Of a DNA stretch of 64,000 nucleotides, positions 41,483 to 50,347 are shown in pieces. This stretch comes from Streptomyces sp. V4I2. Its GTDB lineage: Bacteria; Actinomycetota; Actinomycetes; Streptomycetales; Streptomycetaceae. The notes beneath the pieces were generated by a model. It ran no database searches and had not been told where the DNA came from. It saw only the letters and a program-made list of their open reading frames with translations. The stretch lies in contig NZ_JAUSZM010000003.1 of the NCBI RefSeq assembly GCF_030817655.1, positions 9,362,001-9,426,000 of the forward strand, read 5' to 3'. The position numbers and the translations under genes are program-made. Every line of letters starts with the position of its first letter. Positions within the stretch are counted from its first letter, which is position 1.

Positions 41483-42481
41483 GTGCGGGTGGGGGATCCG
41501 ACGCAGAGCTGGGAGCGGGCCCGGCAGGTCCTGGAAGAGGCGGGCCTGCCCGCCGACCTTCTCACCCACGTCCGCCCGCTGACCGGGGGCACCTACAACA
41601 CCGTCGAGGAAGTCCTCCTCGCCGACGGCAGCCGTTACGTGCTGAAGGTCGCCCCCGCGCCGACCGAGCCGGGGCTGCGGTACGAGAGCCGCCTTCTGGT
41701 CTCCGAGGTGGAGTTCTACCGGGCGGCCGCCGAGGCCGGCGTAACGGCGCCGCACGTCGTGGCGTTCGGCGCCGACGCCGCCGCACCGCGGCTGCTGATG
41801 ACGGCCTGCCCCGGCGACCCCTGGAACGGATCCCTCACCGAGCTCGAACGGGCGCCCCTGCGCACGGAGTTGGGCCGCCAGGTGGCTCGTCTGCACCGCG
41901 TGACCGGGCCGGGCTTCGGCTATCCGTCGGGCGCCCTCGGACCGCTCGTCCCCGACTGGCGGACCGCCTTCGGCGCCATGATCGAGGCGGTCCTGGACGA
42001 CGCCCGCCGCTACCGGGCCCGACTGCCCCGCCCCGCCGACGAGGTGGCCCGGACCATACAGGCCGCCCTCCCCGCGCTCGACGAGGTCACCACCCCCTGC
42101 CTGGTCCACTTCGACCTCTGGGACGGGAACATCCTCCTGGAACGCCCGGTGGGGGAACAGCCGCGCATCGGCGGGCTCATCGACGGCGAGCGCATGTTCT
42201 GGGGCGACCCTCTCGCCGACTTCGTCTCCCTGGCGCTGCTGGGCGACATCAAGAAGGACGAGGCGTTCCTCGCGGGCTACCGGGAAGCCGGCGGGCGGCT
42301 TGAGTTCGACGCCCCGGCGCGACTCCGCCTCGCCCTGTACCGCGCCTACCTCTACCTGATCATGCTGGCCGAGACGGTTCCGCGAGCGGTCGACGCCGAC
42401 AAGGAGCGATGGGTTCAGGAGGTGGTCGCTCCGGAGCTCGTCGGGGCGCTGGAGGAGATCGAGGAGCTGGCCCGCGTTTAG
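41483..42481 (+). CDS. Aminoglycoside phosphotransferase-family kinase
   Basis: A 332-residue APH/fructosamine kinase-fold protein. The glycine-rich loop is L-T-G-G-T-Y-N-T-V; the ATP lysine is in Y-V-L-K-V-A-P. The catalytic H-F-D-L-W-D-G-N (near 213) and the metal-binding D-G-E-R-M-F-W-G-D-P follow. The catalytic form H-x-D-L-W-x-G-N is typical of this family. Substrate is unknown and resistance should not be assumed. GTG at 41483 follows AAAGGGG; a longer start is open upstream without a site. Confidence 0.85.
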   Translation: MRVGDPTQSWERARQVLEEAGLPADLLTHVRPLTGGTYNTVEEVLLADGSRYVLKVAPAPTEPGLRYESRLLVSEVEFYRAAAEAGVTAPHVVAFGADAAAPRLLMTACPGDPWNGSLTELERAPLRTELGRQVARLHRVTGPGFGYPSGALGPLVPDWRTAFGAMIEAVLDDARRYRARLPRPADEVARTIQAALPALDEVTTPCLVHFDLWDGNILLERPVGEQPRIGGLIDGERMFWGDPLADFVSLALLGDIKKDEAFLAGYREAGGRLEFDAPARLRLALYRAYLYLIMLAETVPRAVDADKERWVQEVVAPELVGALEEIEELARV

Positions 42482-42551
42482 CGTAGTCCTCCCACTCCTG
42501 CAGCTTGGTGTTGAAGAGGTTGACGTCGTCGATGACCTGGCCTTCCAGCCG

Positions 42552-42992
42552 TCAGTCCAGGAAATTGGCCAGTGCGTCACGAGACGCCGACGAAAGCCGG
42601 CCCGGGTCCAATTCGCTCAATGTGAGGCGAAGGGTTTCTTCCCGCATCAGGGGAATCGCCGCGACCAATAGTTCTTCGCTCCCGAAGAGTGGTTCCACGA
42701 CTTGGAAGTAAGCCGCGCCACTCACGGATTCGTTCGAGCTCCGGAGGAGCGTTTCAGTGAAATCGAAGCTCCTGCGCAACAGGTCTTCGTTCGGCTCTTC
42801 TTCCGTGAGAGCCGGCCGCAGTACACGGCGGAAGAAAACATCGGAAAGAAATTCGTAGAGGTCGAACCACTCCATTTCGCCGACCACGGCCTGCCCCGCG
42901 GGCGCTGATGCGGCAGCCTCCAGCAGAACCCGGGTCTCCGGCACCATGCGCAGCAGCAGACCAGGAATCTGCCGTCTTCTGATTTCCGACAC
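42552..42992 (-). CDS. Hypothetical acidic helical protein
   Basis: A 146-residue, mainly helical protein: P-G-L-L-L-R-M-V-P-E-T-R, then E-W-F-D-L-Y-E-F-L-S-D-V-F-F and S-F-D-F-T-E-T-L-L-R-S-S. GTG at 42992 follows GAGG by 6 bases; a GTG four codons earlier is less well placed. Its GC is noticeably lower than that of its neighbours (codons such as GAA, TTT, AAT), hinting at recent acquisition. It looks like a small immunity-type protein in size and charge, but no toxin gene is next to it. Confidence 0.65.
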   Translation of the reverse strand: MSEIRRRQIPGLLLRMVPETRVLLEAAASAPAGQAVVGEMEWFDLYEFLSDVFFRRVLRPALTEEEPNEDLLRRSFDFTETLLRSSNESVSGAAYFQVVEPLFGSEELLVAAIPLMREETLRLTLSELDPGRLSSASRDALANFLD

Positions 42993-43142
42993 GCCATACC
43001 TCACATCACCGACCGGACGAAGGGTTACTTCTTCCCTGTCTCCATCGAAACACTGGCTTTCCGGTCGAGTTCCAGGAGATTGGTGATTGCTGGATCAGTC
43101 CGGTAGCGGTCCGTCCATCACCCGCACCGCCCGTCTCCGCCA

Positions 43143-43376
43143 GTGCGGTGGCAGAGGCCGGTTCCGAAGGCCGCCCCCAGCGCGGAGGTGACGAACTCCG
43201 AGAAGGCCGCCACCGCCACCGGGGTCCGGCTGCCCTGGGAGAAGTCGGTCAAGGTGACGCTCGGCAAGGAACCGTTCGTCAGCATCACCCTGAACGAGAA
43301 GGGCGGGCAGGCCCGCTGTGCGCCGGCCATCCGGGGCAGGCACGTCCAAAGCACCTTGGCCATGGGCGAGCACTGA
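43143..43376 (+). pseudogene. C-terminal relic of an MmpS-like secreted protein
   Basis: The frame reads E-V-T-N-S-E-K-A-A-T-A-T-G-V-R-L-P-W-E-K-S-V-K-V, then V-S-I-T-L-N-E-K-G-G-Q-A-R-C and H-V-Q-S-T-L-A-M-G-E. It resembles the last ~75 residues of MmpS/lipoprotein beta-sandwich proteins (L-P-W-x-K-x-V-K-V with later Cys). No signal peptide, start site or final Cys region remains, and the stop is early. Likely a truncated gene. Confidence 0.42.
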
Positions 43377-43657
43377 GCCGCACACCTCCCGCAGACCGGC
43401 AGTGCCCGCGTCACCATCGGGCCCTGGAAGCCGCACACGCCGTGAGGCCGCCGCGTGTTGCAGAGCGGCGGGGGTGCCGGAATCCGGTCGTGGCCCGGGA
43501 CTGTTGACCGCACGCATCGCGCGTGCTCGGCTGGTGACCCGTTGTGTCCCACGGGGGATGGCCGACCCTGCCCTGCCCGGGGCGCCGCCGAACCGGGCGC
43601 ACTGTGCCGTCACCACCCGGCCACCCACCCCGCGACAACAAGAGGGAGGCGGACAGC

Positions 43658-44764
43658 GTGGTCGAGCACGTGGTTGTCATCGGCGCGGGCGTCTACGGCG
43701 CGGCGGTGACTGCCTCGCTGACGCGGCGGGGTGCCCGCGTCACCGTCGTGGACGCCGGTGCGCCCGCGAGTGGCACCTCTGGTGCGACGTTCTCGTGGAC
43801 CAACTCCTGCGGCAAGCAGCCACGGATCTACCACGATCTCAGTGTCGCGAGCATGCGAGCGCACCGGCGACTGGCGGCTGAAGTGCCCTTCAGCGACTGG
43901 TACCACGAGGGCGGCAACCTGGAGTGGGCCGACGACGACGAGCGCGAGGAACTGCGCAAGAAGGTCGCCGGCGTCCTGGACTACGGATACGAGGCGCGTT
44001 GGCTCAGCCGGGCGGAGGCGCTGAGCCTCGAACCGGACCTCGACCCCGCCGCACTGCCGGCGGACGGGATCGCCTACTTCCCGCGCGAGGGCTGGATCGA
44101 TCCGACCCGCCTCATCGGCCACCTGCTCTCCAGCGCCGTCTCCCGCGGTGCCGAGCTGGTACGCGACGACCCCGTCACCGGCCTGGAGTCGGCCGCCGGT
44201 CTGGTGCGCGCCGTCCGGCTCGCCTCGGGGCGGCAGCTCGCGGCGGACGCGGTCGTCAACTGTGCGGGGCCGCAGGCTGCCGGCATCGCCGAGTTCGCCG
44301 GCCTGGTTCTGCCGATGCGCAACACCCGCGGTGTGCTGATCCACACCTCGCCGGTCGCGGTCTCGGTGTCCCGTGTCATCCACGCCCCGCACGTCCACCT
44401 GCGCCCGGACGGCGCCGGACGGCTGCTGCTGCACTCTCCTGAGACCGATGGTGCGGCGTACGTGACCGCCACCGGTGAGGTCGGCGTCGAGCGATCAGCG
44501 GTGACCGGCGTGCTCGAAGCGGCCAGTGCGCTGTACCCAGGGATCCGAGCCGCGGCCGTGGAAGGCGTGCGGGTAGGTGAACGGCCCATCCCCGGTGACG
44601 GCCTGCCGGTCCTGGGGCGCGCGGTCGAGCTGCCCAACTTCCATTTCGCCGTCTCGCACAGCGGTGCCACCCTGAGCGTGCACGCCGGCGACCTGGTCGC
44701 GGCCGAGGTGCTCGGCGAGGACCTGGGCGAAGCCCTGGCCGCGTTCCGGTTCGAACGGTTCTGA
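43658..44764 (+). CDS. FAD-dependent amino acid oxidoreductase (DAO type)
   Basis: A 368-residue protein of the D-amino acid/sarcosine oxidase-like family. V-V-V-I-G-A-G-V-Y-G is the FAD loop at residue 5, followed by V-T-V-V-D-A-G-A-P-A-S-G-T-S-G-A-T-F-S. E-G-W-I-D-P-T-R-L is the mid-domain, and G-L-P-V-L-G-R and V-S-H-S-G-A-T-L-S near the end close the flavin site. It should oxidise a secondary or D-amino acid; substrate not assignable. GTG at 43658 is behind GAGGGAGG. Confidence 0.88.
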   Translation: MVEHVVVIGAGVYGAAVTASLTRRGARVTVVDAGAPASGTSGATFSWTNSCGKQPRIYHDLSVASMRAHRRLAAEVPFSDWYHEGGNLEWADDDEREELRKKVAGVLDYGYEARWLSRAEALSLEPDLDPAALPADGIAYFPREGWIDPTRLIGHLLSSAVSRGAELVRDDPVTGLESAAGLVRAVRLASGRQLAADAVVNCAGPQAAGIAEFAGLVLPMRNTRGVLIHTSPVAVSVSRVIHAPHVHLRPDGAGRLLLHSPETDGAAYVTATGEVGVERSAVTGVLEAASALYPGIRAAAVEGVRVGERPIPGDGLPVLGRAVELPNFHFAVSHSGATLSVHAGDLVAAEVLGEDLGEALAAFRFERF

Positions 44765-44921
44765 CGGGCGGCGGCCGGGCCGGGCTCCGGCCGGGCGCGG
44801 TTCCTGCCCGCCGTACGCCGGTCTGGCGCACGGCCCTGGAGGAACGGGCGCCGCACTGACGTTTCGCTGGTCACGGCGGAGGTACTCGCGTGGCGCCCGA
44901 ACCAGGCGAAGGGAGTACGCC

Positions 44922-45251
44922 GTGGCCGCGCACCGCGACGAAGGACCCGGTGAGAACGGGGTGCCCGTACCCCGGGACCTGCCGGACCAGCAGGCCCACG
45001 ACGGCGAGGACCCCTGGGAGGTCGGCGCCGGTGGCGGGCAGGGGGACACCGTCGACACCAACGAGGCCGCGGAGTCCGCCGGGAGGCCTGACGAAGCCGA
45101 TGAGGCCAAGGAGACCGACGAGACCGAGGAGACCGACGAGCCCGCCGCCGACGTCCCCGACACGGACGAGTCGGGCACCGGCAGGCGGGGCGCGCCGCAA
45201 TCGGGCGCGGTGCACCCGGAGCACCCGGTACCGGACGAATCCTCCGCCTGA
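44922..45251 (+). CDS. Acidic low-complexity hypothetical protein
   Basis: A 109-residue soluble protein rich in Asp, Glu, Thr and Pro, with D-E-A-K-E-T-D-E-T-E-E-T-D-E repeats in the centre. No hydrophobic segment; predicted disordered. GTG start behind GAAGGGAG. Similar acidic proteins are common small genes in Streptomyces; function unknown. Confidence 0.6.
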   Translation: MAAHRDEGPGENGVPVPRDLPDQQAHDGEDPWEVGAGGGQGDTVDTNEAAESAGRPDEADEAKETDETEETDEPAADVPDTDESGTGRRGAPQSGAVHPEHPVPDESSA

Positions 45252-45308
45252 CCGAACCGCCTGACCGAACCGATCGGCCTGACCCGGGGGTGGGCCCCTC
45301 AGCTCAGC

Positions 45309-46337
45309 TCAGCCGACCTTCCGGCCCTGCAAGGGTTCTGTCTTTGCCCCCGCCCCCTGCTGCAGGCCCAGCAGGAACTCCTCCAGCACCTCCGGGGCCG
45401 TGTGCTCCGGGTGCCAGCCGAGTTCAGTGTGAGCGCGCGTGCAGTCCATCAGGGGGAGCCTGAGGACCGCGTCGAAGAGGTGCGGGGAGGCAGGCAGCAG
45501 GTGCAGGCCCCAGGCGGCGGCGATCGCCGAGCGGGCCGCGGTGCGCGGCAGCCGTACGGGGCGGGCGCCGAGCATCTCGCCCAGCAGCTCGGCGTCGACG
45601 GGCGGTTCGCCCGCCAGGTTGAAGGCGCCGTTGACATTGGTGCGCAGGGCGAGGTGGTACGCCTGGGCCGCGTCATCGGTGTGCAGCGCCTGGACGCGCA
45701 GGCCCGGGATGTCCGGGAGGAAGGGCAGCACGTCGGGCCGCGCCAGCGGGCCCGGCAGGAAGCGGCCGCCGAAGATGCGGCGCTGCTCGCTCGCCGACTC
45801 CCGCTTGAACAGGAAGGCGGGCCGCATCCGCACCACCCGCACGTCGGGGTGGTCCCGCTCGAACGTGTCCAGGGCACGCTCCAGATACGCCTTCTCCCGG
45901 CAGTACGCGGCGTCCGGCCAGCCGTGCGTCGGCCAGCTCTCGTCCACCGTGTGATCCTTCGGCCCCGGCGAGTACGCGCCGACGGACGACGCGTGCACCA
46001 GGGTCGGCACGGCCGCCGTGGCCACCGCGTCGAACACCCTCATGGAGCCGAGCACGTTGGTGCGCCAGGTCGCCGCCGGGTCGTGCGTCGGCTGGAACGC
46101 CCACGCGAGATGGACCACCGCGTGGGCGCCCTCGAATTCCCTGACCAGATCGGACTGGTCGGACGCCAGGTCGACCGCCGACCACTCCGTCTTCGAGAGC
46201 TCCCAGTCGGGGAGCCGGCGGGCCAGCCCCCGCACCGACCCGACCTTCGAGTCCTCGGAGAGAAGGCGCACCAGGCTGGTGCCCACGTTCCCGGTGGCTC
46301 CTGTGACCACGATCCTGCTGCCCGTTGCACTGCTCAC
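45309..46337 (-). CDS. NAD-dependent epimerase/dehydratase-like protein
   Basis: A 342-residue extended SDR. I-V-V-T-G-A-T-G-N-V-G-T-S-L is the NAD loop near 10. H-A-S-S-V-G-A-Y-S-P-G and Y-C-R-E-K-A-Y supply the catalytic S/Y-x-x-x-K (Y of Y-C-R-E-K). It lacks a sugar-nucleotide-specific motif that I can identify, so substrate is open. GTG at 46337 follows AGAGGAG. It is divergent from the dipeptidase gene. Confidence 0.85.
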   Translation of the reverse strand: MSSATGSRIVVTGATGNVGTSLVRLLSEDSKVGSVRGLARRLPDWELSKTEWSAVDLASDQSDLVREFEGAHAVVHLAWAFQPTHDPAATWRTNVLGSMRVFDAVATAAVPTLVHASSVGAYSPGPKDHTVDESWPTHGWPDAAYCREKAYLERALDTFERDHPDVRVVRMRPAFLFKRESASEQRRIFGGRFLPGPLARPDVLPFLPDIPGLRVQALHTDDAAQAYHLALRTNVNGAFNLAGEPPVDAELLGEMLGARPVRLPRTAARSAIAAAWGLHLLPASPHLFDAVLRLPLMDCTRAHTELGWHPEHTAPEVLEEFLLGLQQGAGAKTEPLQGRKVG

Positions 46338-46442
46338 CTTCGGCTCCTCTCGACCGCGGGTCCGACGGGGCTGCCCGAGTACCCGGCCACCGGTGATGCA
46401 CGCGGCGCACGGCCCGGATTCCGGACGGGAGAGGATCACGTC

Positions 46443-47138
46443 ATGAGCGAGATCATCCTGATGTCCGACCTCAGGGTCGCCGCCGTTCCGGTCGACGAGT
46501 GCGGTGACGCTCTCGTGGACGTGAGGGGGTCCCTGCTCGTCGACGACCGCAAGCACCAGGACTCCCGGGGCGCCGAGGTCCACCTGCGGCGCGGCGTCCT
46601 CGACCGGCTCCTGCGGGCGCAGACCCTGCTGCCCGAGGACCTGCGCCTGCTCTTCGTCGAGGGATACCGGCCACCGGCCCTCCAGCGGTCCTACTTCGAG
46701 CAGTACGCGGACGAACTGCGAGCCGACCACCCGGACTGGCCCGCCGACCGAATCCTCCCCCACTCTCGGCTCCGCTCGAGCGGGGGGACCCCCATGGCGG
46801 CCAGCCGCTACGTTTCTCCGCCGGAGATCGCCCCGCACACCGCGGGCGCGGCCGTCGACCTGACGCTCGCCGACACCCGCGGCCGTGAACTCGACCTCGG
46901 CACCCCCATGAACGCCAGCCCCGAAGAGAGCGCGGGCGCCTGCTACACCGCGGCCGACGGCATCACCGACGAGGCCAGGGCCAACCGCGCCGTGCTCGGC
47001 GGGGCCCTGAGCGCGGCCGGGCTCGTCAACTACCCGACCGAGTGGTGGCACTGGTCGTACGGGGACCGCTACTGGGCCCTGGCGACCGGCGCTCCGGCCG
47101 CGCTCTACGGGCCCCGGGAACTCGGCGCGTCACACTAG
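46443..47138 (+). CDS. D-alanyl-D-alanine dipeptidase (VanX-like, M15)
   Basis: A 231-residue M15 metallopeptidase of the VanX/DdpX type. The zinc site is P-H-T-A-G-A-A-V-D-L-T-L (H and D) and the late E-W-W-H-W (catalytic Glu and third ligand), with E-G-Y-R-P earlier for substrate binding. ATG follows GAGAGGA. Between W-P-A-D-R and S-R-Y-V-S-P-P there is an extra ~15-residue loop, H-S-R-L-R-S-S-G-G-T-P-M, encoded by a 41-bp dispersed repeat. The loop lies before the zinc His and the frame stays open, so the enzyme may still work. No vanHA neighbours, so a cell-wall recycling role is more likely than resistance. Confidence 0.87.
   Translation: MSEIILMSDLRVAAVPVDECGDALVDVRGSLLVDDRKHQDSRGAEVHLRRGVLDRLLRAQTLLPEDLRLLFVEGYRPPALQRSYFEQYADELRADHPDWPADRILPHSRLRSSGGTPMAASRYVSPPEIAPHTAGAAVDLTLADTRGRELDLGTPMNASPEESAGACYTAADGITDEARANRAVLGGALSAAGLVNYPTEWWHWSYGDRYWALATGAPAALYGPRELGASH
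46755..46795. repeat. 41-bp dispersed repeat, copy in the dipeptidase gene
   Basis: This 41-bp sequence starts CTCCCCCACTC and ends CGGGGGGACCCCCAT. It recurs at 52416-52456 with two differences (T/G at position 12, C/T at 18). The ends are complementary-like (CTCCCCC/GGGGGGA). It sits in-frame inside the VanX-like gene. Confidence 0.88.
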
Positions 47139-48116
47139 CTAGCCCTGGTCGGCGAAGGCGTCGACGCCCGTGCGCCGCGCCGACAGCTCCCACAGGCGGG
47201 CCGCCTGGTTCGGGTCGACGGCGTAGTCCTTGACGCCGGTGCGTTCGCCGTCGGCGGGGGCCGGTTCGGCGATGTCGCAGTCTTCCAGGTAGACGCCGCC
47301 CAGGCCGGACAGCTGGGGCGAGGTCGCGGCCCAGACCTGGGTGGCGGCGCCCTGCTGCGGGGTCTTCATGCCCTGCTGCGGGACGGGGTGGCCGGCCTCG
47401 TCGATCCAGCCGTTCGCGACCATCTCCGCCCTCGGCAGATGCCGCTGGAGGGGAGTGAGGATGCCGCCGGGGTGCAGGGAGAAGGCGCGGACACCGCGGT
47501 CCCGGGCGAGCCGGTCGAGGTGGACGGCGAACAGGACGTTCGCCGTCTTCGCCTGGCCGTACGCCTGCCACTTGTCGTAGCCGCGCCGCCAGTCGATGTC
47601 CTCCCAGCGGACGCCGGAGAAGTGATGGCCCCGCGAGGACACGGAGACCACCCGGGCGCCGCCCGGCTCGATGGCCGGCCACAGGCGGTTGACGAGGGCG
47701 AAGTGGCCCAGGTGGTTCGTGGCGAACTGCGCCTCCCAGCCCGGCCCGGTCCGGGTCTCGGGGCAGGCCATGATCCCGGCGTTGCCGATGACGAAGTCGA
47801 GGGTGCGGCCCGAGGCGAGGAACCGTTCCGCGAAGGCGCGCACGCTCTCCAGGTCGCCCAGGTCCAGTTCGTCCACCTCGACGCCGTCGAGGCCGGCCAG
47901 GGCCTCCCGGGCGGCGGCGGGGCGCCGGGCGGGGACCACGACCCGGGCGCCGGCCTTCGTGAGTGCCCGCGTGGTCTCCAGGCCGAGGCCGGAGTAGCCG
48001 CCGGTGACGAGGGCGAGCTGTCCGGTGAGATCGATACCGGCCAGGACGTCGTCGGCGGTGCTGTGGGCGCCGAAGCCCGAGCCGATCTTGTGCTGTGCGG
48101 TGCTGGCAGTGCTCAT
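47139..48116 (-). CDS. SDR oxidoreductase, retinol/WW-dehydrogenase-like
   Basis: A 325-residue classical SDR: A-L-V-T-G-G-Y-S-G-L-G-L-E-T-T is the NADP loop (R after G-A-R favours NADP). L-D-F-V-I-G-N-A-G-I-M, S-V-S-S-R-G-H-H, and catalytic Y-G-Q-A-K-T-A-N follow. The Q-A-K-T-A-N form belongs to the RDH11/WWOX-like group found in actinomycetes. ATG at 48116 has a weak ribosome site. Its stop meets the dipeptidase stop with no gap (TAGCTAG), convergent. Confidence 0.85.
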   Translation of the reverse strand: MSTASTAQHKIGSGFGAHSTADDVLAGIDLTGQLALVTGGYSGLGLETTRALTKAGARVVVPARRPAAAREALAGLDGVEVDELDLGDLESVRAFAERFLASGRTLDFVIGNAGIMACPETRTGPGWEAQFATNHLGHFALVNRLWPAIEPGGARVVSVSSRGHHFSGVRWEDIDWRRGYDKWQAYGQAKTANVLFAVHLDRLARDRGVRAFSLHPGGILTPLQRHLPRAEMVANGWIDEAGHPVPQQGMKTPQQGAATQVWAATSPQLSGLGGVYLEDCDIAEPAPADGERTGVKDYAVDPNQAARLWELSARRTGVDAFADQG

Positions 48117-48187
48117 GCCCGGAACGCTACGAATTGGAGTGCTCTCGAAGTCAAGCCCGGTCGGCGGACCCGCTGAGGAAATGGGGA

Positions 48188-48222
48188 AGCCCCGACCGGA
48201 CGGGGGAATCACGGTCGGGGCT
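48188..48222. terminator. Strong hairpin before the SDR gene
   Basis: AGCCCCGACCG and its complement form an 11-bp stem with a 13-base loop, about 70 bp upstream of the SDR start and ~190 bp after the FUSC stop. It may end the FUSC transcript. Confidence 0.45.
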
Positions 48223-48385
48223 GGCTCAGGTGTGGGTGCGGATGGCGGTCGCCTCTCGGCGAAAGGCTCCACAGGGCTTCAGCCGAACGATCGTCCCTGT
48301 GGGCAAAAGGTGAGGCCCGGGGACACTGTCCCATCCACACCCACGGTCTGTTCAACGGGCAACCACCCGTGGATGTTCCGTCGTT

Positions 48386-48400
48386 CCCCGCGTGGCGGGG
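48386..48400 (-). terminator. Small hairpin after the FUSC gene
   Basis: CCCCGC-GTG-GCGGGG, a 6-bp stem with a triloop, lies 10 bp after the FUSC stop. A likely weak terminator. Confidence 0.4.
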
Positions 48401-48409
48401 TGATCCGTG

Positions 48410-49591
48410 TCACGAGCGCCCGGCGCCCGGAACGGCCTCGTTCCAGAGGTTCTCCGCCTGCAGCAGCAGGGTGCCCAGGACGACCGTACGAGTGAGGTCC
48501 TGCTCGGCGTGCTCGTGCAGCCCTTTGCGCAGCCGCTCGTGCAGCTCCCACATCGCCTCCTCGTTCTCGTCGGCCGAACGTGCTTGCTCGCCGGTGCCCA
48601 CCAGACGGTCCCGCTCCGCGTGGCACGCGTCCCCGATGAGCTCCAGGAGACGGGCGTACGAGCGCAGGACGGAGCCGTCGGGCGGGGCGGGCGTCCGGTC
48701 GCCGTCGGCCGCCACCGCCAGCGCCCGGGTCAGTGCTCCGATGTGCCCGGTGATACGGCTCCAGCGCTCGTCCTCCTCGGGGGGCGGGACACTCGGCGGG
48801 ACCCGGTGGAGGGCCCGGACCGGGCCGTAGGTGAAGCGCAGGCTCTCCTGGCTCCAGCCGCGGGCCGACCGCAGCGCGTCCAGCCGCCGCTCCAGTCGTG
48901 CGGCGCCACTCGACCAGTCGGCGGCGGACTGCGTGTCCCACTCGGTCTCCCGCAGATCGGCGGCGACGGTGTGCAGCAGGTCGCCGGTCTCCTCGGCGAG
49001 CGCCGCCAGGTTCTCCCGTACGTCCCGCAGATGGATCGGCGGCAGCACGAGCGCGTTGACGGCGACCCCGATGACCGCGCCCAGGGCCGCCTGCCCCACC
49101 CGGTGACCGACCGCCGACGCGGTGACCGTGCCGGTGGCGAGGGTGAACACCGCGGTGGTCGCCCCGTAGATGCCCTGGTCGCCGAAGCGGGACCAGTTCG
49201 AGAGCAGCATCAGCACGGGTACGGACAGTGCCAGCGCGCCCAGTGTGTCGCCGGTGAGCCACTGTGCCGCCGATGCCAGCAGCGTCCCGGCACAGATCGC
49301 CGTGAACTGCTGCGCGGCCTGCCTGAGCGAGCTGTAGACCGTGGCCTGCACCAGCACCAGGGCCACCCACGGCGCCATCAATGCCATCGGGTCGCTCAGC
49401 CAGTCGCTCGCCACGTACCAGGCGAGCAGCGCCGCAGCGGCGGCCTTCAGCGACTGCACGACCAGGTCGCGTTCCCGTCCGGGGCCGCGCCAGGCCGCCA
49501 GGACGGCCCCGCTCACGACGTGCGCCTCCCGCCGCAGGGCGTCGGCCGGGCGGGCGGAGCGCACGCGTACCCCATCTCTCACACGGATCAT
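48410..49591 (-). CDS. FUSC-family aromatic acid exporter-like protein
   Basis: A 393-residue second FUSC-type protein. Hydrophobic helices fill about 50-195 (V-Q-S-L-K-A-A-A-A-A-L-L-A-W-Y, then A-L-V-L-V-Q-A-T-V-Y-S-S-L), and a soluble helical domain with W-D-T-Q-S-A-A-D-W-S-S-G follows. The topology of six helices plus cytoplasmic part differs in length from the 39-kb copy. Exporter role inferred from family; regulator not apparent. ATG at 49591 has only a weak ribosome site. Confidence 0.82.
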   Translation of the reverse strand: MIRVRDGVRVRSARPADALRREAHVVSGAVLAAWRGPGRERDLVVQSLKAAAAALLAWYVASDWLSDPMALMAPWVALVLVQATVYSSLRQAAQQFTAICAGTLLASAAQWLTGDTLGALALSVPVLMLLSNWSRFGDQGIYGATTAVFTLATGTVTASAVGHRVGQAALGAVIGVAVNALVLPPIHLRDVRENLAALAEETGDLLHTVAADLRETEWDTQSAADWSSGAARLERRLDALRSARGWSQESLRFTYGPVRALHRVPPSVPPPEEDERWSRITGHIGALTRALAVAADGDRTPAPPDGSVLRSYARLLELIGDACHAERDRLVGTGEQARSADENEEAMWELHERLRKGLHEHAEQDLTRTVVLGTLLLQAENLWNEAVPGAGRS

Positions 49592-49636
49592 GCCGGGTGG
49601 GTATCCCCGCGGCGCGGCCCCTCACATCCGGGCAGC

Positions 49637-50293
49637 TCAGCCCAGGGGACTCTCGGCCAACGACGCCAGCAGGTCGGCCGGATCGGCGTAGATCGCCGCG
49701 GCGCCCGCCTCCTCCAGGTCCGCGCGTGGAATGCCGCCGCACAGGACGCCGACGCAGCGCACCCCGGCCCGGGAGCCCGCGCGCATGTCCCAGACCGTGT
49801 CACCGACGAACACGGCCCGCTCGGCGGGTACGTCGGCCAGGTCCAGGGCGTGCTGGACGGGTTCGGGGGCGGGCTTGCCCTCCTCGACGTCGTCGGCGCT
49901 CGCGGTGGCGGCGATCGCGTCGTCCGCGTCGATCGCCCGCCGCAGGGCGTCGAGTTCCGCGCCGCTCGCGGACGTCGCCAGCACCACCCGCCAGCCGCGC
50001 TGATCCAGGCGCCGCAGCAGGCGCCCGGCGTCCTGGAGGGCGGGCAGCCGGTCGAAGTACTGGCCGTACAGGGCCTTGTGGGCGGCGCTCAGCTGCGCGT
50101 CCTGGTCCTTGTCCCGGTCGTCGCCGAGCAGATGGGCGACGAGGTCGGTGGAGCCGAGGCCCACGGCCCGGTGGACGGCGTGCATCGGCACCCGGTGGCC
50201 CGCCTGCCGGAAGGCCTCCCACCAGGTCGTCACATGGAGGTGATTGGTGTCGACGAGGGTCCCGTCGACGTCGAACACGGCCGCCCGTTCCAT
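49637..50293 (-). CDS. HAD-family hydrolase
   Basis: A 218-residue HAD phosphatase of the beta-phosphoglucomutase-like subfamily. Motif I is V-F-D-V-D-G-T-L-V-D-T (Asp near 8 and 10). The cap follows, then L-A-T-S-A-S-G (motif II), K-P-A-P-E (motif III Lys) and F-V-G-D-T-V-W-D (motif IV). It hydrolyses a small phosphate ester; substrate unknown. ATG at 50293 follows GAAGGA. Confidence 0.9.
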   Translation of the reverse strand: MERAAVFDVDGTLVDTNHLHVTTWWEAFRQAGHRVPMHAVHRAVGLGSTDLVAHLLGDDRDKDQDAQLSAAHKALYGQYFDRLPALQDAGRLLRRLDQRGWRVVLATSASGAELDALRRAIDADDAIAATASADDVEEGKPAPEPVQHALDLADVPAERAVFVGDTVWDMRAGSRAGVRCVGVLCGGIPRADLEEAGAAAIYADPADLLASLAESPLG

Positions 50294-50347
50294 CCGCCTG
50301 TCCTTCCTTCTTGTGTTCGCGCGCACGAGGAGCGCACGAGTACCACC

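Noticed and set aside
41483..42481. Aminoglycoside resistance gene
   Set aside because: The fold is APH-like, but the catalytic context is the general kinase form and no resistance-specific motif or cluster is present.
46443..47138. Vancomycin resistance cluster
   Set aside because: VanX-like and VanZ-like genes are present but 7 kb apart, with no vanH, vanA-type ligase or VanRS.
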